From: Limnohabitans lacus
Lineage (GTDB): Bacteria > Pseudomonadota > Gammaproteobacteria > Burkholderiales > Burkholderiaceae_C
Direction: 5' to 3'
NCBI RefSeq assembly: GCF_030053395.1
Contig: NZ_JASGBH010000006.1
Location: 1-64,000, forward strand
Length of the DNA: 64,000 nt
Shown: in pieces, positions 9,282 through 17,929 of the stretch
How the letters are laid out: each line of letters opens with the position of its first letter
Position numbering within the stretch: the first letter of the stretch is position 1
The notes under the pieces: model-generated
What the model was told of the DNA's origin: nothing
Seen by the model: only the letters and a program-made list of their open reading frames with translations
The model's database searches: none
Position numbers and translations under genes: made by a program

Positions 9282-10280
9282 GTGCCTGAATCAGGCGAAC
9301 TCGTCGCGGTGGCAGCGGCGGACCTTGATCCGCTGATGCTGCGTTACCTGGACCATGTTCGTTTTGAAAAACGCCTGGCCGAGCGCACCAGCACTTTGTA
9401 CCGGCTGGACCTGATCCGTTTGGCCGAGATGGCCCAAGCATCGGGCGTGCCCTTGCTACAGGTGCAAACCGGGCACATCCGCCGATGGGTGGCGCAGATG
9501 CACAGCGCTGGCCGCAGCGGTCGAGGCATCGCGCTCATCCTCTCGGGTTGGCGCGGTTTTTACACCTGGCTGGGGCGCGAAGCCTTGGTGAGCCACAACC
9601 CGGTGGTGGACGTGCGGGCCCCCCGCGTGGCCAAGCCATTGCCCAAGGCGCTGGGTGTGGACGAGGCGGTGCAATTGGCCGATCACGAAGAAACGGGCGA
9701 CGACCCCTGGCTGGAAGCGCGGGACGCTGCCATGGTGGAGTTGCTGTACGGCTGTGGCCTGCGCGTGGCTGAGTTGACCGGGCTCGACGTGGTGGCCAGT
9801 GCCGACGCATCGCGCGCCGGACGCGGCTGGATCGATTTGCAAAACGCCGAGGTGCAGGTGCAAGGCAAGGGCAGCAAGCGCCGCAGTGTGCCCTTGGGCA
9901 GCGCGGCCATGGCCGCACTGGCGCATTGGTTGGCGCTGCGCCCCCAGGTGCCTGGCATGCTGACCCAGGCCGTGCCGGGCGCATCCAGTGCGGCGCTGGC
10001 CTTGTTTCCGGGGCAGCGCGGTACGCGCTTGAGCGCTCGCGGTGTTGAGCAGCGCCTCCAGCGCCGCAGCCAGCTGGCGGGCTTGGCCACTCCGGTGCAC
10101 CCGCACATGTTGCGCCATTCCTTTGCCAGCCACGTGCTGCAGTCCAGTGGCGACTTGCGGGCGGTGCAAGAGTTGTTGGGCCATGCCAACATCACCACCA
10201 CGCAGGTCTATACGCGACTGGACTTTCAGCACCTGGCCAAGGCCTACGACGCGGCGCACCCCCGGGCCAAGCGCAAATAG
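9282..10280 (+). CDS. xerC: Site-specific tyrosine recombinase XerC
   Basis: 332 residues from GTG 9282; an ATG at 9336 would give 314. The GTG is preferred because it lies directly after the DUF484 stop. XerC acts with XerD at dif to resolve chromosome dimers during division. Catalytic residues are visible in order: Arg in CGLRVAELTG, Lys in GKGSKRR, His/Arg in HMLRHSFA, His in LGHANI, and the nucleophile Tyr in VYTRLD. The N-terminal SAM-like core-binding domain covers about 20-110. Confidence 0.92.
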   Translation: MPESGELVAVAAADLDPLMLRYLDHVRFEKRLAERTSTLYRLDLIRLAEMAQASGVPLLQVQTGHIRRWVAQMHSAGRSGRGIALILSGWRGFYTWLGREALVSHNPVVDVRAPRVAKPLPKALGVDEAVQLADHEETGDDPWLEARDAAMVELLYGCGLRVAELTGLDVVASADASRAGRGWIDLQNAEVQVQGKGSKRRSVPLGSAAMAALAHWLALRPQVPGMLTQAVPGASSAALALFPGQRGTRLSARGVEQRLQRRSQLAGLATPVHPHMLRHSFASHVLQSSGDLRAVQELLGHANITTTQVYTRLDFQHLAKAYDAAHPRAKRK

Positions 10281-10327
10281 CTGGCCAACCTGTGGTTGTG
10301 CATTGGGGTGTGCATGGGACAGTGCCC

Positions 10328-10333
10328 GACAAT
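10328..10333 (+). promoter_or_regulatory. -10 element 7 nt before the RlmI-type methyltransferase start
   Basis: GACAAT, 7 nt, then ATG 10341. Same geometry as dapF and tldD; compatible with a leaderless transcript. Confidence 0.45.
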
Positions 10334-10340
10334 AGGGCCC

Positions 10341-11522
10341 ATGAAAACGATTCGACTCAAAGACGGCAAGGAACGCTCCTTGCTGCGCCGCCACCCTTGG
10401 GTGTTTGACTCTGCCATTGCCAAAGGCGGTGGCGATCCGGGCGAGACGGTGCGCGTGGAGTCGCACGCTGGCCAGTTTCTGGGCTGGGCATCGTTCAGCC
10501 CGTCCTCGCGCATCAAAGCCCGCATCTGGAGTTTTGACGAGGCCCAGCGCATCGACGCGGCCTTCATCGCGTCGCGCATCGCCCAAGCCGTGGCGGCCCG
10601 CCAGTGGTTTGACATCCCAAGCGATGGCGTGCGACTGGTGCATGGTGAGTCCGATGGCTTGCCGGGCCTGATCGTGGACCGTTATGCGGACACGCTGGTG
10701 GCGCAGTTCACCAGTTGCGGCACCGAGCGCTTCAAACAGGCCATTGCCGATGCGCTGCTCAAGATCACCGGGCTCACACGCCTTTATGAACGCTCAGACG
10801 CCAACGTGCGCAGCCTGGAGGGCCTGCCCGAAGTGACCGGCTGGTTGCGTGGCGACGGGCCGACCGAAATCACCATCCGCGAACACGAGTGGCAGCTGAC
10901 CTTGGACATTGCCACGGGCCACAAGACGGGGTTTTATTTGGACCAGCGCGACAGCCGCCACCGCTTTGCACAGCACACGCGCCACCGCCAGTTTGGCAAG
11001 GTGCTCAACTGCTATTGCTATACCGGTGGCTTCACCGTGGCCGCGCTGGCGGGCGGGGCAGGGCATGTGACTTCCATCGATTCGTCCGGCCCGGCGCTGG
11101 AGCGTGCCCGCGCCCATGTGCGCTTGAACGGCTTTGACGAATCGCGCGCCACCTTCATGGATGCCGATGTGAACGCCAGCCTGCGCGCCTTCATCGAGGC
11201 GGGCGAGACCTTTGACGCCATCGTGCTCGATCCGCCCAAATTCGCCCCCACCGCTGCCCACGCTGAACGTGCAGCCCGCGCCTACAAAGACATCAACCGC
11301 TTGGCCTTCAAGCTGCTCGCGCCGGGCGGCGAGCTGTTCACCTATTCCTGCTCTGGCGGGATCAGCGCCGATCTGTTCCACAAAATCGTGGCCTCGGCCG
11401 GCACCGATGCCGGTGTGGACGGCTTCATCAGCGAACGCCTGCAAGGCGCGCCCGACCACCCGATGACGATCAACTTCCCGGAAGGGGAGTACCTCAAGGG
11501 CTTGGTGGTGGTGCGCAAATAA
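10341..11522 (+). CDS. rlmI: Class I rRNA methyltransferase, RlmI family (23S rRNA m5C1962)
   Basis: 393 residues from ATG 10341 (MKTIRLKDGKERSLLRRHPW). Order: N-terminal PUA domain (about 1-75), central EEHEAD-like linker domain, C-terminal Rossmann methyltransferase with YCYTGGFTVAALAGGA as the SAM loop and the catalytic VLDPPKFAP. C-terminal Cys in FTYSCSGGIS fits an m5C methyltransferase. E. coli RlmI modifies C1962 of 23S rRNA; the same target is inferred. It stands alone, 60 bp after xerC. Confidence 0.88.
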   Translation: MKTIRLKDGKERSLLRRHPWVFDSAIAKGGGDPGETVRVESHAGQFLGWASFSPSSRIKARIWSFDEAQRIDAAFIASRIAQAVAARQWFDIPSDGVRLVHGESDGLPGLIVDRYADTLVAQFTSCGTERFKQAIADALLKITGLTRLYERSDANVRSLEGLPEVTGWLRGDGPTEITIREHEWQLTLDIATGHKTGFYLDQRDSRHRFAQHTRHRQFGKVLNCYCYTGGFTVAALAGGAGHVTSIDSSGPALERARAHVRLNGFDESRATFMDADVNASLRAFIEAGETFDAIVLDPPKFAPTAAHAERAARAYKDINRLAFKLLAPGGELFTYSCSGGISADLFHKIVASAGTDAGVDGFISERLQGAPDHPMTINFPEGEYLKGLVVVRK

Positions 11523-11582
11523 GCCCTTGCATTCATCGCTACACTCCCCACCTCTTGTCTTAGATCATTTTCCGGAGCATCC

Positions 11583-12656
11583 ATGGCCCTCATCCCTGCA
11601 ACCATCCTGACCGGCTTTTTGGGCTCGGGGAAAACCACCTTGCTCAAGCGTGTGCTGACCGAGGCCCATGGCCAGAAGATCGCCGTGATCGAGAACGAGT
11701 TTGGCGAGGAAAACATCGACAACGACATCTTGGTGTCGGACACCGAAGAGCAGATCATTCAGATGAGCAATGGTTGCATTTGCTGCACCATCCGCGAAGA
11801 CTTGCGTGCCACGTTGCAGCTGCTGGCGGCCAAGCGCCGCAAGGGTTTGCTCAGCTTTGAGCGCATCGTGATCGAGACCACAGGCCTGGCCGATCCGGGT
11901 CCGGTGGCGCAAACCTTTTTCATGGACGATGAGATCGCCGAGACCTTTTTGCTCGACTCGATCTTGACCCTGGTGGACGCCAAGCATGCGGCCCTGCAAC
12001 TGAACGACCGCCAGGAAGCGCGTCGCCAGGTGGGTTTTGCCGACCAGATTTTCATCAGCAAGGCCGATTTGGTCTCGCCCCAAGAGTTGGACGCTTTACA
12101 GCACCGTTTGAAGCACATGAACCCCCGCGCGCCGCAAAAGGTGGTGCACTTTGGCGAGGTGGCTTTGTCGGAAGTGTTTGACCTCAAGGGCTTCAACCTG
12201 AACGCCAAGCTGGACATCGATCCGGACTTTTTGAGCGAAGGGCATGACCATGCCCATGGTGAGCATTGCGATCACCCCTCGCACCAGCATGACCACGACC
12301 ATGAACATTGCACCGATCCCACCCATGACCACGGTCATGGGCATCACCATCACCACGATGACGATGTGAAGAGCTTTGTGTTCCGCTCAGAGCGGGCTTT
12401 TGATCCGGCCAAGCTGGAGGATTTCTTGGGCGCCATCGTCAACATCTATGGGCCCCGCATGCTGCGCTACAAAGGCGTGCTCAATATGCGTGGCACCGAG
12501 CGCAAAGTGATCTTCCAAGGTGTGCACCAACTCATGGGCAGCGACCTGGGGCCTCAGTGGGCCGATGGTGAGCAAAAAATGAGCAAAATGGTATTCATTG
12601 GCATCGATTTGCCCAAGGATATTTTGTTGCAAGGCCTGGAGCAGTGCCTGATTTGA
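11583..12656 (+). CDS. CobW/COG0523-family GTPase with a histidine-rich loop
   Basis: 357 residues. P-loop GFLGSGKTT (11-19), the metal-binding CICC motif (65-68), guanine specificity ISKADLV, and a CobW C-terminal domain (about 265-355). A loop at about 218-261 is extremely His/Asp rich, a hallmark of zinc-handling members such as YjiA/ZagA-type metallochaperones. It probably delivers or buffers zinc or a related metal using GTP hydrolysis; the client is unknown. It is a single-gene unit with its own terminator. Confidence 0.88.
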   Translation: MALIPATILTGFLGSGKTTLLKRVLTEAHGQKIAVIENEFGEENIDNDILVSDTEEQIIQMSNGCICCTIREDLRATLQLLAAKRRKGLLSFERIVIETTGLADPGPVAQTFFMDDEIAETFLLDSILTLVDAKHAALQLNDRQEARRQVGFADQIFISKADLVSPQELDALQHRLKHMNPRAPQKVVHFGEVALSEVFDLKGFNLNAKLDIDPDFLSEGHDHAHGEHCDHPSHQHDHDHEHCTDPTHDHGHGHHHHHDDDVKSFVFRSERAFDPAKLEDFLGAIVNIYGPRMLRYKGVLNMRGTERKVIFQGVHQLMGSDLGPQWADGEQKMSKMVFIGIDLPKDILLQGLEQCLI

Positions 12657-12666
12657 GGGGCTCAGC

Positions 12667-12690
12667 CACTGCCCTGTGGCGGTGCTTTTT
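12667..12690 (+). terminator. Intrinsic terminator after the CobW-family gene
   Basis: CACTGCC-CTGT-GGCGGTG stem (one T-G pair) followed by C and five T, 10 bp past the stop codon. Confidence 0.75.
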
Positions 12691-12902
12691 CGGTGAACCT
12701 GTCTTTAATCTGCCACCCCGCGTTTTTTGCGCTTTCTAGTCGCTACAATCGCCGCCCGACGGCACCCTCTTTTGGAGGGGCGGACGAACCCCAAAAGGTC
12801 TATAACAAGGGTTTGAGTCGACCATGAACAGGTCCATTGGTGGACAGATGCCCAAGGGCACCATCAACGGACCTGCCCTTCCACACGGCCAGGAGACAAG
12901 GC
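12691..12902 (+). promoter_or_regulatory. dksA upstream region with candidate -10
   Basis: This 212-bp gap before dksA carries a TACAAT at 12744-12749 as the best -10 candidate; no matching -35 is clear. That would give a leader of about 150 nt with a small hairpin around 12770-12790. The ribosome site AGGAGA at 12891-12896 sits 6 nt before the GTG start. Confidence 0.4.
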
Positions 12903-14171
12903 GTGAAGACCTCGAAGAAACCAGCAGCCAAAGCGGCTCAAGCGAAGACCCCGGCCAAGGCCAAAAAACCAGCCGTGTCCGCCAAGAAGGCGCCCGCCAA
13001 GGCGCCAGCCAAGGCCAAGGTGATTGCGAAATCCCCCGCTCAACCGGTGGCGAAAGCCAAAACAGCGGCCAAATCGCCAGTGAAAGCGTCTGCCAAACCG
13101 GTGGCAAAAGCCCCCGCCAAGGCCAAGGCCCTTGCGCCCGTCAAAGGGGGCAAAGCGCCTGCGAAAGTTTCCAAAGCTCCCGCCAAAGCCGTGCCCAAGG
13201 CGCCCGTGAAAGCTGCCCCGAAGGCGGCCGTGAAGCTCGCCCCTAAGACGCTTGTGAAGGCGCCCGTCAAAGCTGCCCCCAAGGCGGCTGCTCAGAAAAC
13301 CCCCGTCAAGCCAGCCCCCAAGGCTGTGCCTGCCAAAAAAGCGGCTGCAGCCCCCAAAGTGGCGGCAGTCAAAACGAAACCGGTTGCGCCGACCGCCCCC
13401 CCCAAAGCGGTTGTAGCCGCCAAGTCCAGCCCGGCCGTCAAGGCCAAGGCTGCCCCTGCGACCGCCCCCAAAAAGGTAGAAGCAGTTTCTCAAGCCAAAT
13501 CTATGTCCGTTACCAAAGTGGAGCCCGTCAAGGCCCCCGTCGCGCCAGCCCCTGTGGCCACTTCTGCCGATCAACCCGTGCGCGCCACGCGTCCGTCTGC
13601 CCGTTTGGCGCAGATCACGGTCCCCTCATTGCCCCCAGCGGTGGCCTCGACGGCCGCCAAAGCCAGTTTCTTGCCCAGTGCCCCAGCGCCCGTGACGGTG
13701 TCCTTCACGCCCATCAAAAAAGATGCCAAGCTGGCCAACAACTGGAAGAGCAAGAAAGTCGAAGACCTCAGCGATGCCGAAATCATTGCCATGCCGGATG
13801 GCGAGTACATGAACGATGTCCAGATGGCTTATTTCCGCCGCAAATTGGTCGCACTCAAGCAAGACATCCTCAACAGCGCTGGTGAAACCACCGAGCACCT
13901 GCGTGAAGACACCGTGGTGGTGCCAGACCCGGCAGACCGCGCCACCATCGAAGAAGAACACGCCCTGGAGTTGCGCACCCGCGATCGCGAGCGCAAATTG
14001 CTCAAGAAAATTGAGCAGTCCATCATCCGCATCGATGCCGGCGATTACGGTTTCTGTGACGAAACGGGCGAAGCCATCGGTGTGGGCCGTTTGCTGGCCC
14101 GTCCTACGGCCACCTTGTCCTTGGAAGCGCAGCAGCGCCGTGAGCTCAAGCAAAAAATGTTTGGTGATTGA
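12903..14171 (+). CDS. dksA: DksA-type RNA polymerase-binding regulator with a long Lys/Ala/Pro-rich N-terminus
   Basis: 422 residues from GTG 12903, chosen for the AGGAGA ribosome site 6 nt upstream. DksA enters the RNA polymerase secondary channel and works with ppGpp. The DksA domain occupies only the last 120 or so residues: a coiled-coil helix pair (MAYFRRKLVALKQDIL, ending EEEHALELRTRDRERK) and the C-terminal globular part. The zinc-finger position reads YGFCDETGEAIGVGRL then RPTATLSLEAQ, keeping one of four cysteines. Residues 1 to about 215 are KPAAKA/KAPAKA-type repeats like histone H1 tails, followed by a Pro/Ala/Val linker. E. coli DksA is 151 residues, so the extension is exceptional. 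Confidence 0.88.
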   Translation: MKTSKKPAAKAAQAKTPAKAKKPAVSAKKAPAKAPAKAKVIAKSPAQPVAKAKTAAKSPVKASAKPVAKAPAKAKALAPVKGGKAPAKVSKAPAKAVPKAPVKAAPKAAVKLAPKTLVKAPVKAAPKAAAQKTPVKPAPKAVPAKKAAAAPKVAAVKTKPVAPTAPPKAVVAAKSSPAVKAKAAPATAPKKVEAVSQAKSMSVTKVEPVKAPVAPAPVATSADQPVRATRPSARLAQITVPSLPPAVASTAAKASFLPSAPAPVTVSFTPIKKDAKLANNWKSKKVEDLSDAEIIAMPDGEYMNDVQMAYFRRKLVALKQDILNSAGETTEHLREDTVVVPDPADRATIEEEHALELRTRDRERKLLKKIEQSIIRIDAGDYGFCDETGEAIGVGRLLARPTATLSLEAQQRRELKQKMFGD

Positions 14172-14191
14172 TTTTTCGATCTCCACCCCCC

Positions 14192-14218
14192 AAAAACCCC
14201 TCTCGAGGGGTTTTTTTT
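14192..14218 (+). terminator. Intrinsic terminator after dksA
   Basis: AAAACCCCTC-TC-GAGGGGTTTT stem followed by a T run, 20 bp after the dksA stop. Confidence 0.92.
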
Positions 14219-14221
14219 CGT

Positions 14222-14440
14222 TCGATGACCGTGTGTTGGATTTGTTGATTGTTGTTTTTCTCTATTTGCTGACATTATTTTCAAAATTTTTTTCCTTTAG
14301 GTATCACTTTCAGTGCCTCTTGTAAGTGCCTAATTTTGAAAGAAATTTATCGGCGGCTGAGGTTTGAATTCTGCGCTAAGCTGTTGATTTCATTGAAAAA
14401 TTTCGACAAGACGCCTTGTGTGGGCTCGATTTCCTGATAC
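14222..14440 (+). promoter_or_regulatory. AT-rich region upstream of the dcw cluster with candidate promoter
   Basis: Gene-free and much more AT-rich than its surroundings. The best promoter is TTGTGT (14416-14421), 16 bp, TACAGT (14438-14443), whose -10 overlaps the first MraZ-type repeat. An extra pair of AGTGCC units at 14312 and 14325 lies further upstream. No other gene-like feature was seen. Confidence 0.55.
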
Positions 14441-14480
14441 AGTGCAAAAAAGTGCAAATAAGTGGGGAAAAGTGCCCGCT
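14441..14480 (+). promoter_or_regulatory. Four 10-bp direct repeats: MraZ operator
   Basis: AGTG recurs at 14441, 14451, 14461 and 14471, each followed by six bases and each preceded by A. MraZ proteins bind arrays of short GTG-containing repeats at 10-bp spacing in front of their own gene (TGGG-N5 repeats in E. coli, AAAGTG-type in mollicutes). The array starts inside the predicted -10 box, so MraZ binding should block RNA polymerase. The assignment rests on position and periodicity. Confidence 0.75.
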
Positions 14481-14512
14481 GTTGCAGTTTTCAACTGGAA
14501 AAGGTCTTTCAC

Positions 14513-14941
14513 GTGTTTCAAGGCGCTTCATCGCTGAGTCTGGATGCCAAAGGGCGGCTGTCTGTGCCGACCCGGCACCGTGACGTCTTGAGCGCCATGG
14601 CCCAGGGCCAGTTGACGATTACCAAACACCCGCACGGTTGCCTGATGGTCTTCCCCCGCAACGAGTGGGAGAAGTTCCGTGAGCGCATCGCCCACTTGCC
14701 CATGTCGGCGCAATGGTGGAAACGGATTTTTTTGGGCAACGCGATGGATGTCGAGATGGATGGCACCGGCCGTGTGTTGATTTCGCCCGAGTTGCGCCAG
14801 GCCGCTGGCATCTCCAAAGACACCATGCTGTTGGGCATGGGCAACCACTTTGAGTTGTGGGACAAAGCCACCTACGACCAGCAAGAGGCCGAAGCCATGC
14901 AAGGCCAGATGCCCGATGTGTTCAAGGACTTCTCGTTCTGA
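14513..14941 (+). CDS. mraZ: Transcriptional regulator MraZ
   Basis: 142 residues from GTG 14513, with GGAAAAGG about 8 nt upstream; the frame is open further up but the family starts here ((M/V)[18 protein letters not shown]). Two AbrB-like swapped-hairpin domains are present: the first at 1-55, the second around [20 protein letters not shown]. MraZ represses the dcw operon by binding the repeats just upstream. First gene of the cluster; its TGA overlaps the rsmH ATG. Confidence 0.95.
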   Translation: MFQGASSLSLDAKGRLSVPTRHRDVLSAMAQGQLTITKHPHGCLMVFPRNEWEKFRERIAHLPMSAQWWKRIFLGNAMDVEMDGTGRVLISPELRQAAGISKDTMLLGMGNHFELWDKATYDQQEAEAMQGQMPDVFKDFSF

Positions 14942-15876
14942 TGTCCATGAGCGCTCTCAAGCCCGCCCACATCACCGTTTTGCTGCAAGAGGCGGTGGAT
15001 GCTTTGTTGCAATCCGATGCGGGTGACGCTGGCGCCTATGTGGATGCCACTTTCGGTCGCGGCGGACACTCGCGGTTGATTTTGTCGCGCTTGTCGAATC
15101 AAGGTCGTTTGTTGGCGTTTGACAAAGACTTGGAGGCCATTGCCGAGGCAGCGCGCATTGACGATGTCCGGTTCTCGATCCGCCACGAAGGTTTTTCTAA
15201 CCTGGGCGAGCTGCCCGATGGCAGCGTCGATGGTGTGCTGATGGATCTGGGCATCAGCTCTCCCCAAATCGATAGCCCCGAGAGGGGTTTTTCTTTTCGT
15301 TTTGACGGTCCCTTGGACATGCGCATGGACACCACGCGCGGCGAGAGTGTGGCCCAGTGGCTGGCAACGGCATCGGTGGATCAAATCACGGAGGTGATAC
15401 GTGACTATGGCGAAGAACGGTTTGCTTTTCAGATTGCAAAGGCGCTTGTGGCTCGCCGACAAGAGCGGGGCCCAATTTCAACCACCGCCGATTTGGCCCA
15501 GCTCGTGGCTGACACGGTCAAAACCCGCGAGCCGGGCCAGAACCCTGCAACGCGGACATTTCAGGCTTTTCGGATTTTCATCAATGCCGAGCTTGAAGAG
15601 CTCGAACAAGCGCTGACGGCCAGTCTGCGTGTGCTCAAGCCGGGCGCGCGCTTGGTGGTGATCAGCTTCCATTCCCTGGAAGACCGCATCGTCAAGCAGT
15701 TCATGGCCAAGCACTCCAAGGAGGTCGTGGACCGCCGTGTGCCCTTTGCAGCCCCGGTTCAGATGCGCTTGAAGGCCTTGGGTCGCATCAAGCCCAGCGC
15801 GCAAGAGGTGGCTGGCAACCCCCGATCGCGCAGCGCCATCATGCGCATCGCTGAGCGCACAGAGGTGCCCGCATGA
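14941..15876 (+). CDS. rsmH: 16S rRNA (cytosine-1402-N4)-methyltransferase
   Basis: 311 residues from ATG 14941, overlapping the mraZ stop (a second ATG lies at 14947). It methylates N4 of C1402 at the ribosomal P site. SAM-binding segment [16 protein letters not shown], the conserved [11 protein letters not shown] and [17 protein letters not shown] blocks, and the C-terminal [15 protein letters not shown] are all present. It overlaps ftsL by 4 bp. Confidence 0.96.
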   Translation: MSMSALKPAHITVLLQEAVDALLQSDAGDAGAYVDATFGRGGHSRLILSRLSNQGRLLAFDKDLEAIAEAARIDDVRFSIRHEGFSNLGELPDGSVDGVLMDLGISSPQIDSPERGFSFRFDGPLDMRMDTTRGESVAQWLATASVDQITEVIRDYGEERFAFQIAKALVARRQERGPISTTADLAQLVADTVKTREPGQNPATRTFQAFRIFINAELEELEQALTASLRVLKPGARLVVISFHSLEDRIVKQFMAKHSKEVVDRRVPFAAPVQMRLKALGRIKPSAQEVAGNPRSRSAIMRIAERTEVPA

Positions 15877-16196
15877 CGCGTCTGAACGTGCTCTTGCTGT
15901 TGGCGGTGATGGCCAGCGCCATGGTGTTGGTGCACAGCCAATACGAATCTCGCCGTTTGTTCATGGCACTGGAGGCGGCCAACAAAGATGCGCATCGTCT
16001 GGAGGTTGAGCATGATCGCCTGCATGTGGAGCGACGTGCGCAAGCCACGCCCTTGCGCGTGGAGCAGATTGCACGCCAGCAATTGCAGATGAGAACCGCA
16101 TCGCCAGCCATCACGCAGTACGTGAGTCTGTCAGGCAAAGCGCCAGAGCCGTTACCCGCGCCAGTGGCTGCACCGTCGAGGGAGGCTCACCCATGA
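15873..16196 (+). CDS. ftsL: Cell division protein FtsL
   Basis: 107 residues. A short cytoplasmic start, one membrane segment (about 5-21, [18 protein letters not shown]) and a periplasmic coiled coil (about 25-70) match FtsL, which forms the FtsQLB complex and activates FtsWI. The sequence is poorly conserved in general; identity rests on this topology and on its position between rsmH and ftsI. 4-bp overlaps on both sides. Confidence 0.88.
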   Translation: MTRLNVLLLLAVMASAMVLVHSQYESRRLFMALEAANKDAHRLEVEHDRLHVERRAQATPLRVEQIARQQLQMRTASPAITQYVSLSGKAPEPLPAPVAAPSREAHP

Positions 16197-17929
16197 GCAA
16201 CCGCAGCGTGCAGCTGAGCTCCAGCCCATTGCTGGCGAGCAAGACGCCCGTCTGGCGAAGCAAATTCATTGTGGCGGCGATCGCATTGGGTTTTCTGGGT
16301 TTGATTGCACGCGCGGCCTATGTCCAGGTCATCGCCAACGATTTCTTTTTGCGTCAAGGCGAGGTCCGATTTGCGCGCACGCTGACACTGCCCGCCAACC
16401 GTGGTCGCGTGCTGGACCGCAATGGTTTGCTGCTGGCCTCCAGCGTGCCAGCCCCCAGCATCTGGGCCAACCCCGAAGACATTGAGCGAGACCCTGCCAA
16501 GCTGCGTGAACTGGCCCGCTTGCTGAAAATGAGCAGCGCTGAGCTCGATGCCAAGCTCAAGGACGATGAGAAAACATTCGTCTGGTTGCGCCGTCAGTTG
16601 GACGAGCCTGTGGTCAAAGAAATTTTGGCCTTGAACATCAAGGGCGTGTACGACATCAAGGAATACAAGCGCCTTTATCCGGAGGGTGAGGCCGCAGCCC
16701 ACATCGTGGGCTTTACCAATGTGGAAGACCAGGGCCAAGAGGGTGTGGAGTTGGTCTTTCAAAAGCAGCTCGCCGGCAAGCCCGGCTCTCGTCGCGTCAT
16801 CAAGGACCGTTTGGGGCGCGTGGTGGAGGCTGTGGGTGAGACCATTCCGCCTGAAGACGGCATGGACTTGCAGCTGAGTGTGGACAGCAAGGTCCAGTTC
16901 TTTGCCTACCAAAAGCTGCGCGATGCGGTCGAAGAAAACAAAGCCAAAGCGGGCTCTGTGGTGGTGCTGGATGCGCAGACGGGTGAGATTTTGGCCTTGG
17001 CCAACTATCCCAGCTATTCACCCGACAAGCGTGTGAATTTGAGTGGCGAGCAATTGCGCAATCGCGCTTTGACGGACACCTTTGAGCCTGGCTCCACGAT
17101 GAAGCCCTTTGCCGTAGCGTTGGCGCTGGAAAAAGGCATCGTCAAGCCGGAAACGCCCATTCAGACGGCGCCAGGCCGCATCACCATCACCGGCTCGACC
17201 ATCACCGATGCGCACCCCCATGGCGTGCTGACCGTCAATGAGGTGATTCAGAAATCGAGCAACGTGGGCACGGTCAAGATGGCGATGCAGATGCAGCCAC
17301 GTGAGATGTGGGAAATGTTCACCCAAGTGGGCTACGGGCAGAAACCGCAGTTGCCGTTTCCTGGCGTGGTCAGTGGCCGTTTGCGCCCCTACAAAACCTG
17401 GCGTCCGATTGAGCAGGCCACCATGAGTTACGGTTATGGCATTTCCGCCAGCTTGTTTCAGGTGGCCAGGGCCTACACCCTGTTCGCCCGCGATGGCGAG
17501 GTGGTGCCTGCGACCTTGATGAAGGCCAGCGGACAAGTCCAAGGTGCTCGCGTGATCAGTGTTGAAAACGCGAAAGCCATGCGCAAGATGCTGCAAATGG
17601 CCGCCGGCCCTGGCGGCACGGCACAAAAAGCCCAAACCATGGGTTATTCGGTTGGAGGCAAAACCGGCACGGCCCACAAGCAAGAAGGCAAAGGCTACGC
17701 CGGCAAAAAGTACCGTGGCTTTTTTGTGGGCATGGCGCCTATTGAAGCGCCACGCATTGTGGTGGCGGTGATGATCGATGAGCCCAGCAATGGTCGCTAC
17801 TACGGCGGCGATGTGGCCGCGCCCGTGTTCAGTCAGACAGTCCAGCAAACGCTGCGCCTCATGGGGGTGCAGCCAGACATGGCGGTCAAGCCTCAAATCG
17901 TCTCGAATGCGGTGGAGGAGTCTTTCTGA
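16193..17929 (+). CDS. ftsI: Peptidoglycan transpeptidase FtsI (PBP3)
   Basis: 578 residues. Membrane anchor at about 24-46, pedestal domain, then the transpeptidase domain with S301 in STMK (301-304), SSN (355-357) and KTG (490-492). It crosslinks septal peptidoglycan with FtsW. All catalytic motifs are intact. Its TGA overlaps the murE ATG by one base. Confidence 0.96.
   Translation: MSNRSVQLSSSPLLASKTPVWRSKFIVAAIALGFLGLIARAAYVQVIANDFFLRQGEVRFARTLTLPANRGRVLDRNGLLLASSVPAPSIWANPEDIERDPAKLRELARLLKMSSAELDAKLKDDEKTFVWLRRQLDEPVVKEILALNIKGVYDIKEYKRLYPEGEAAAHIVGFTNVEDQGQEGVELVFQKQLAGKPGSRRVIKDRLGRVVEAVGETIPPEDGMDLQLSVDSKVQFFAYQKLRDAVEENKAKAGSVVVLDAQTGEILALANYPSYSPDKRVNLSGEQLRNRALTDTFEPGSTMKPFAVALALEKGIVKPETPIQTAPGRITITGSTITDAHPHGVLTVNEVIQKSSNVGTVKMAMQMQPREMWEMFTQVGYGQKPQLPFPGVVSGRLRPYKTWRPIEQATMSYGYGISASLFQVARAYTLFARDGEVVPATLMKASGQVQGARVISVENAKAMRKMLQMAAGPGGTAQKAQTMGYSVGGKTGTAHKQEGKGYAGKKYRGFFVGMAPIEAPRIVVAVMIDEPSNGRYYGGDVAAPVFSQTVQQTLRLMGVQPDMAVKPQIVSNAVEESF

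Noticed and set aside
12864-13574. Minus-strand Gly/Phe/Arg-rich frame opposite the DksA tail
   Set aside because: It is the mirror of Lys/Ala/Pro repeats, not an independent gene.
14441-14480. Short tandem repeats considered as a CRISPR or microsatellite
   Set aside because: Only a 4-base core at 10-bp period with no spacers; position before mraZ explains it as the MraZ operator. No CRISPR array was seen anywhere in the window.
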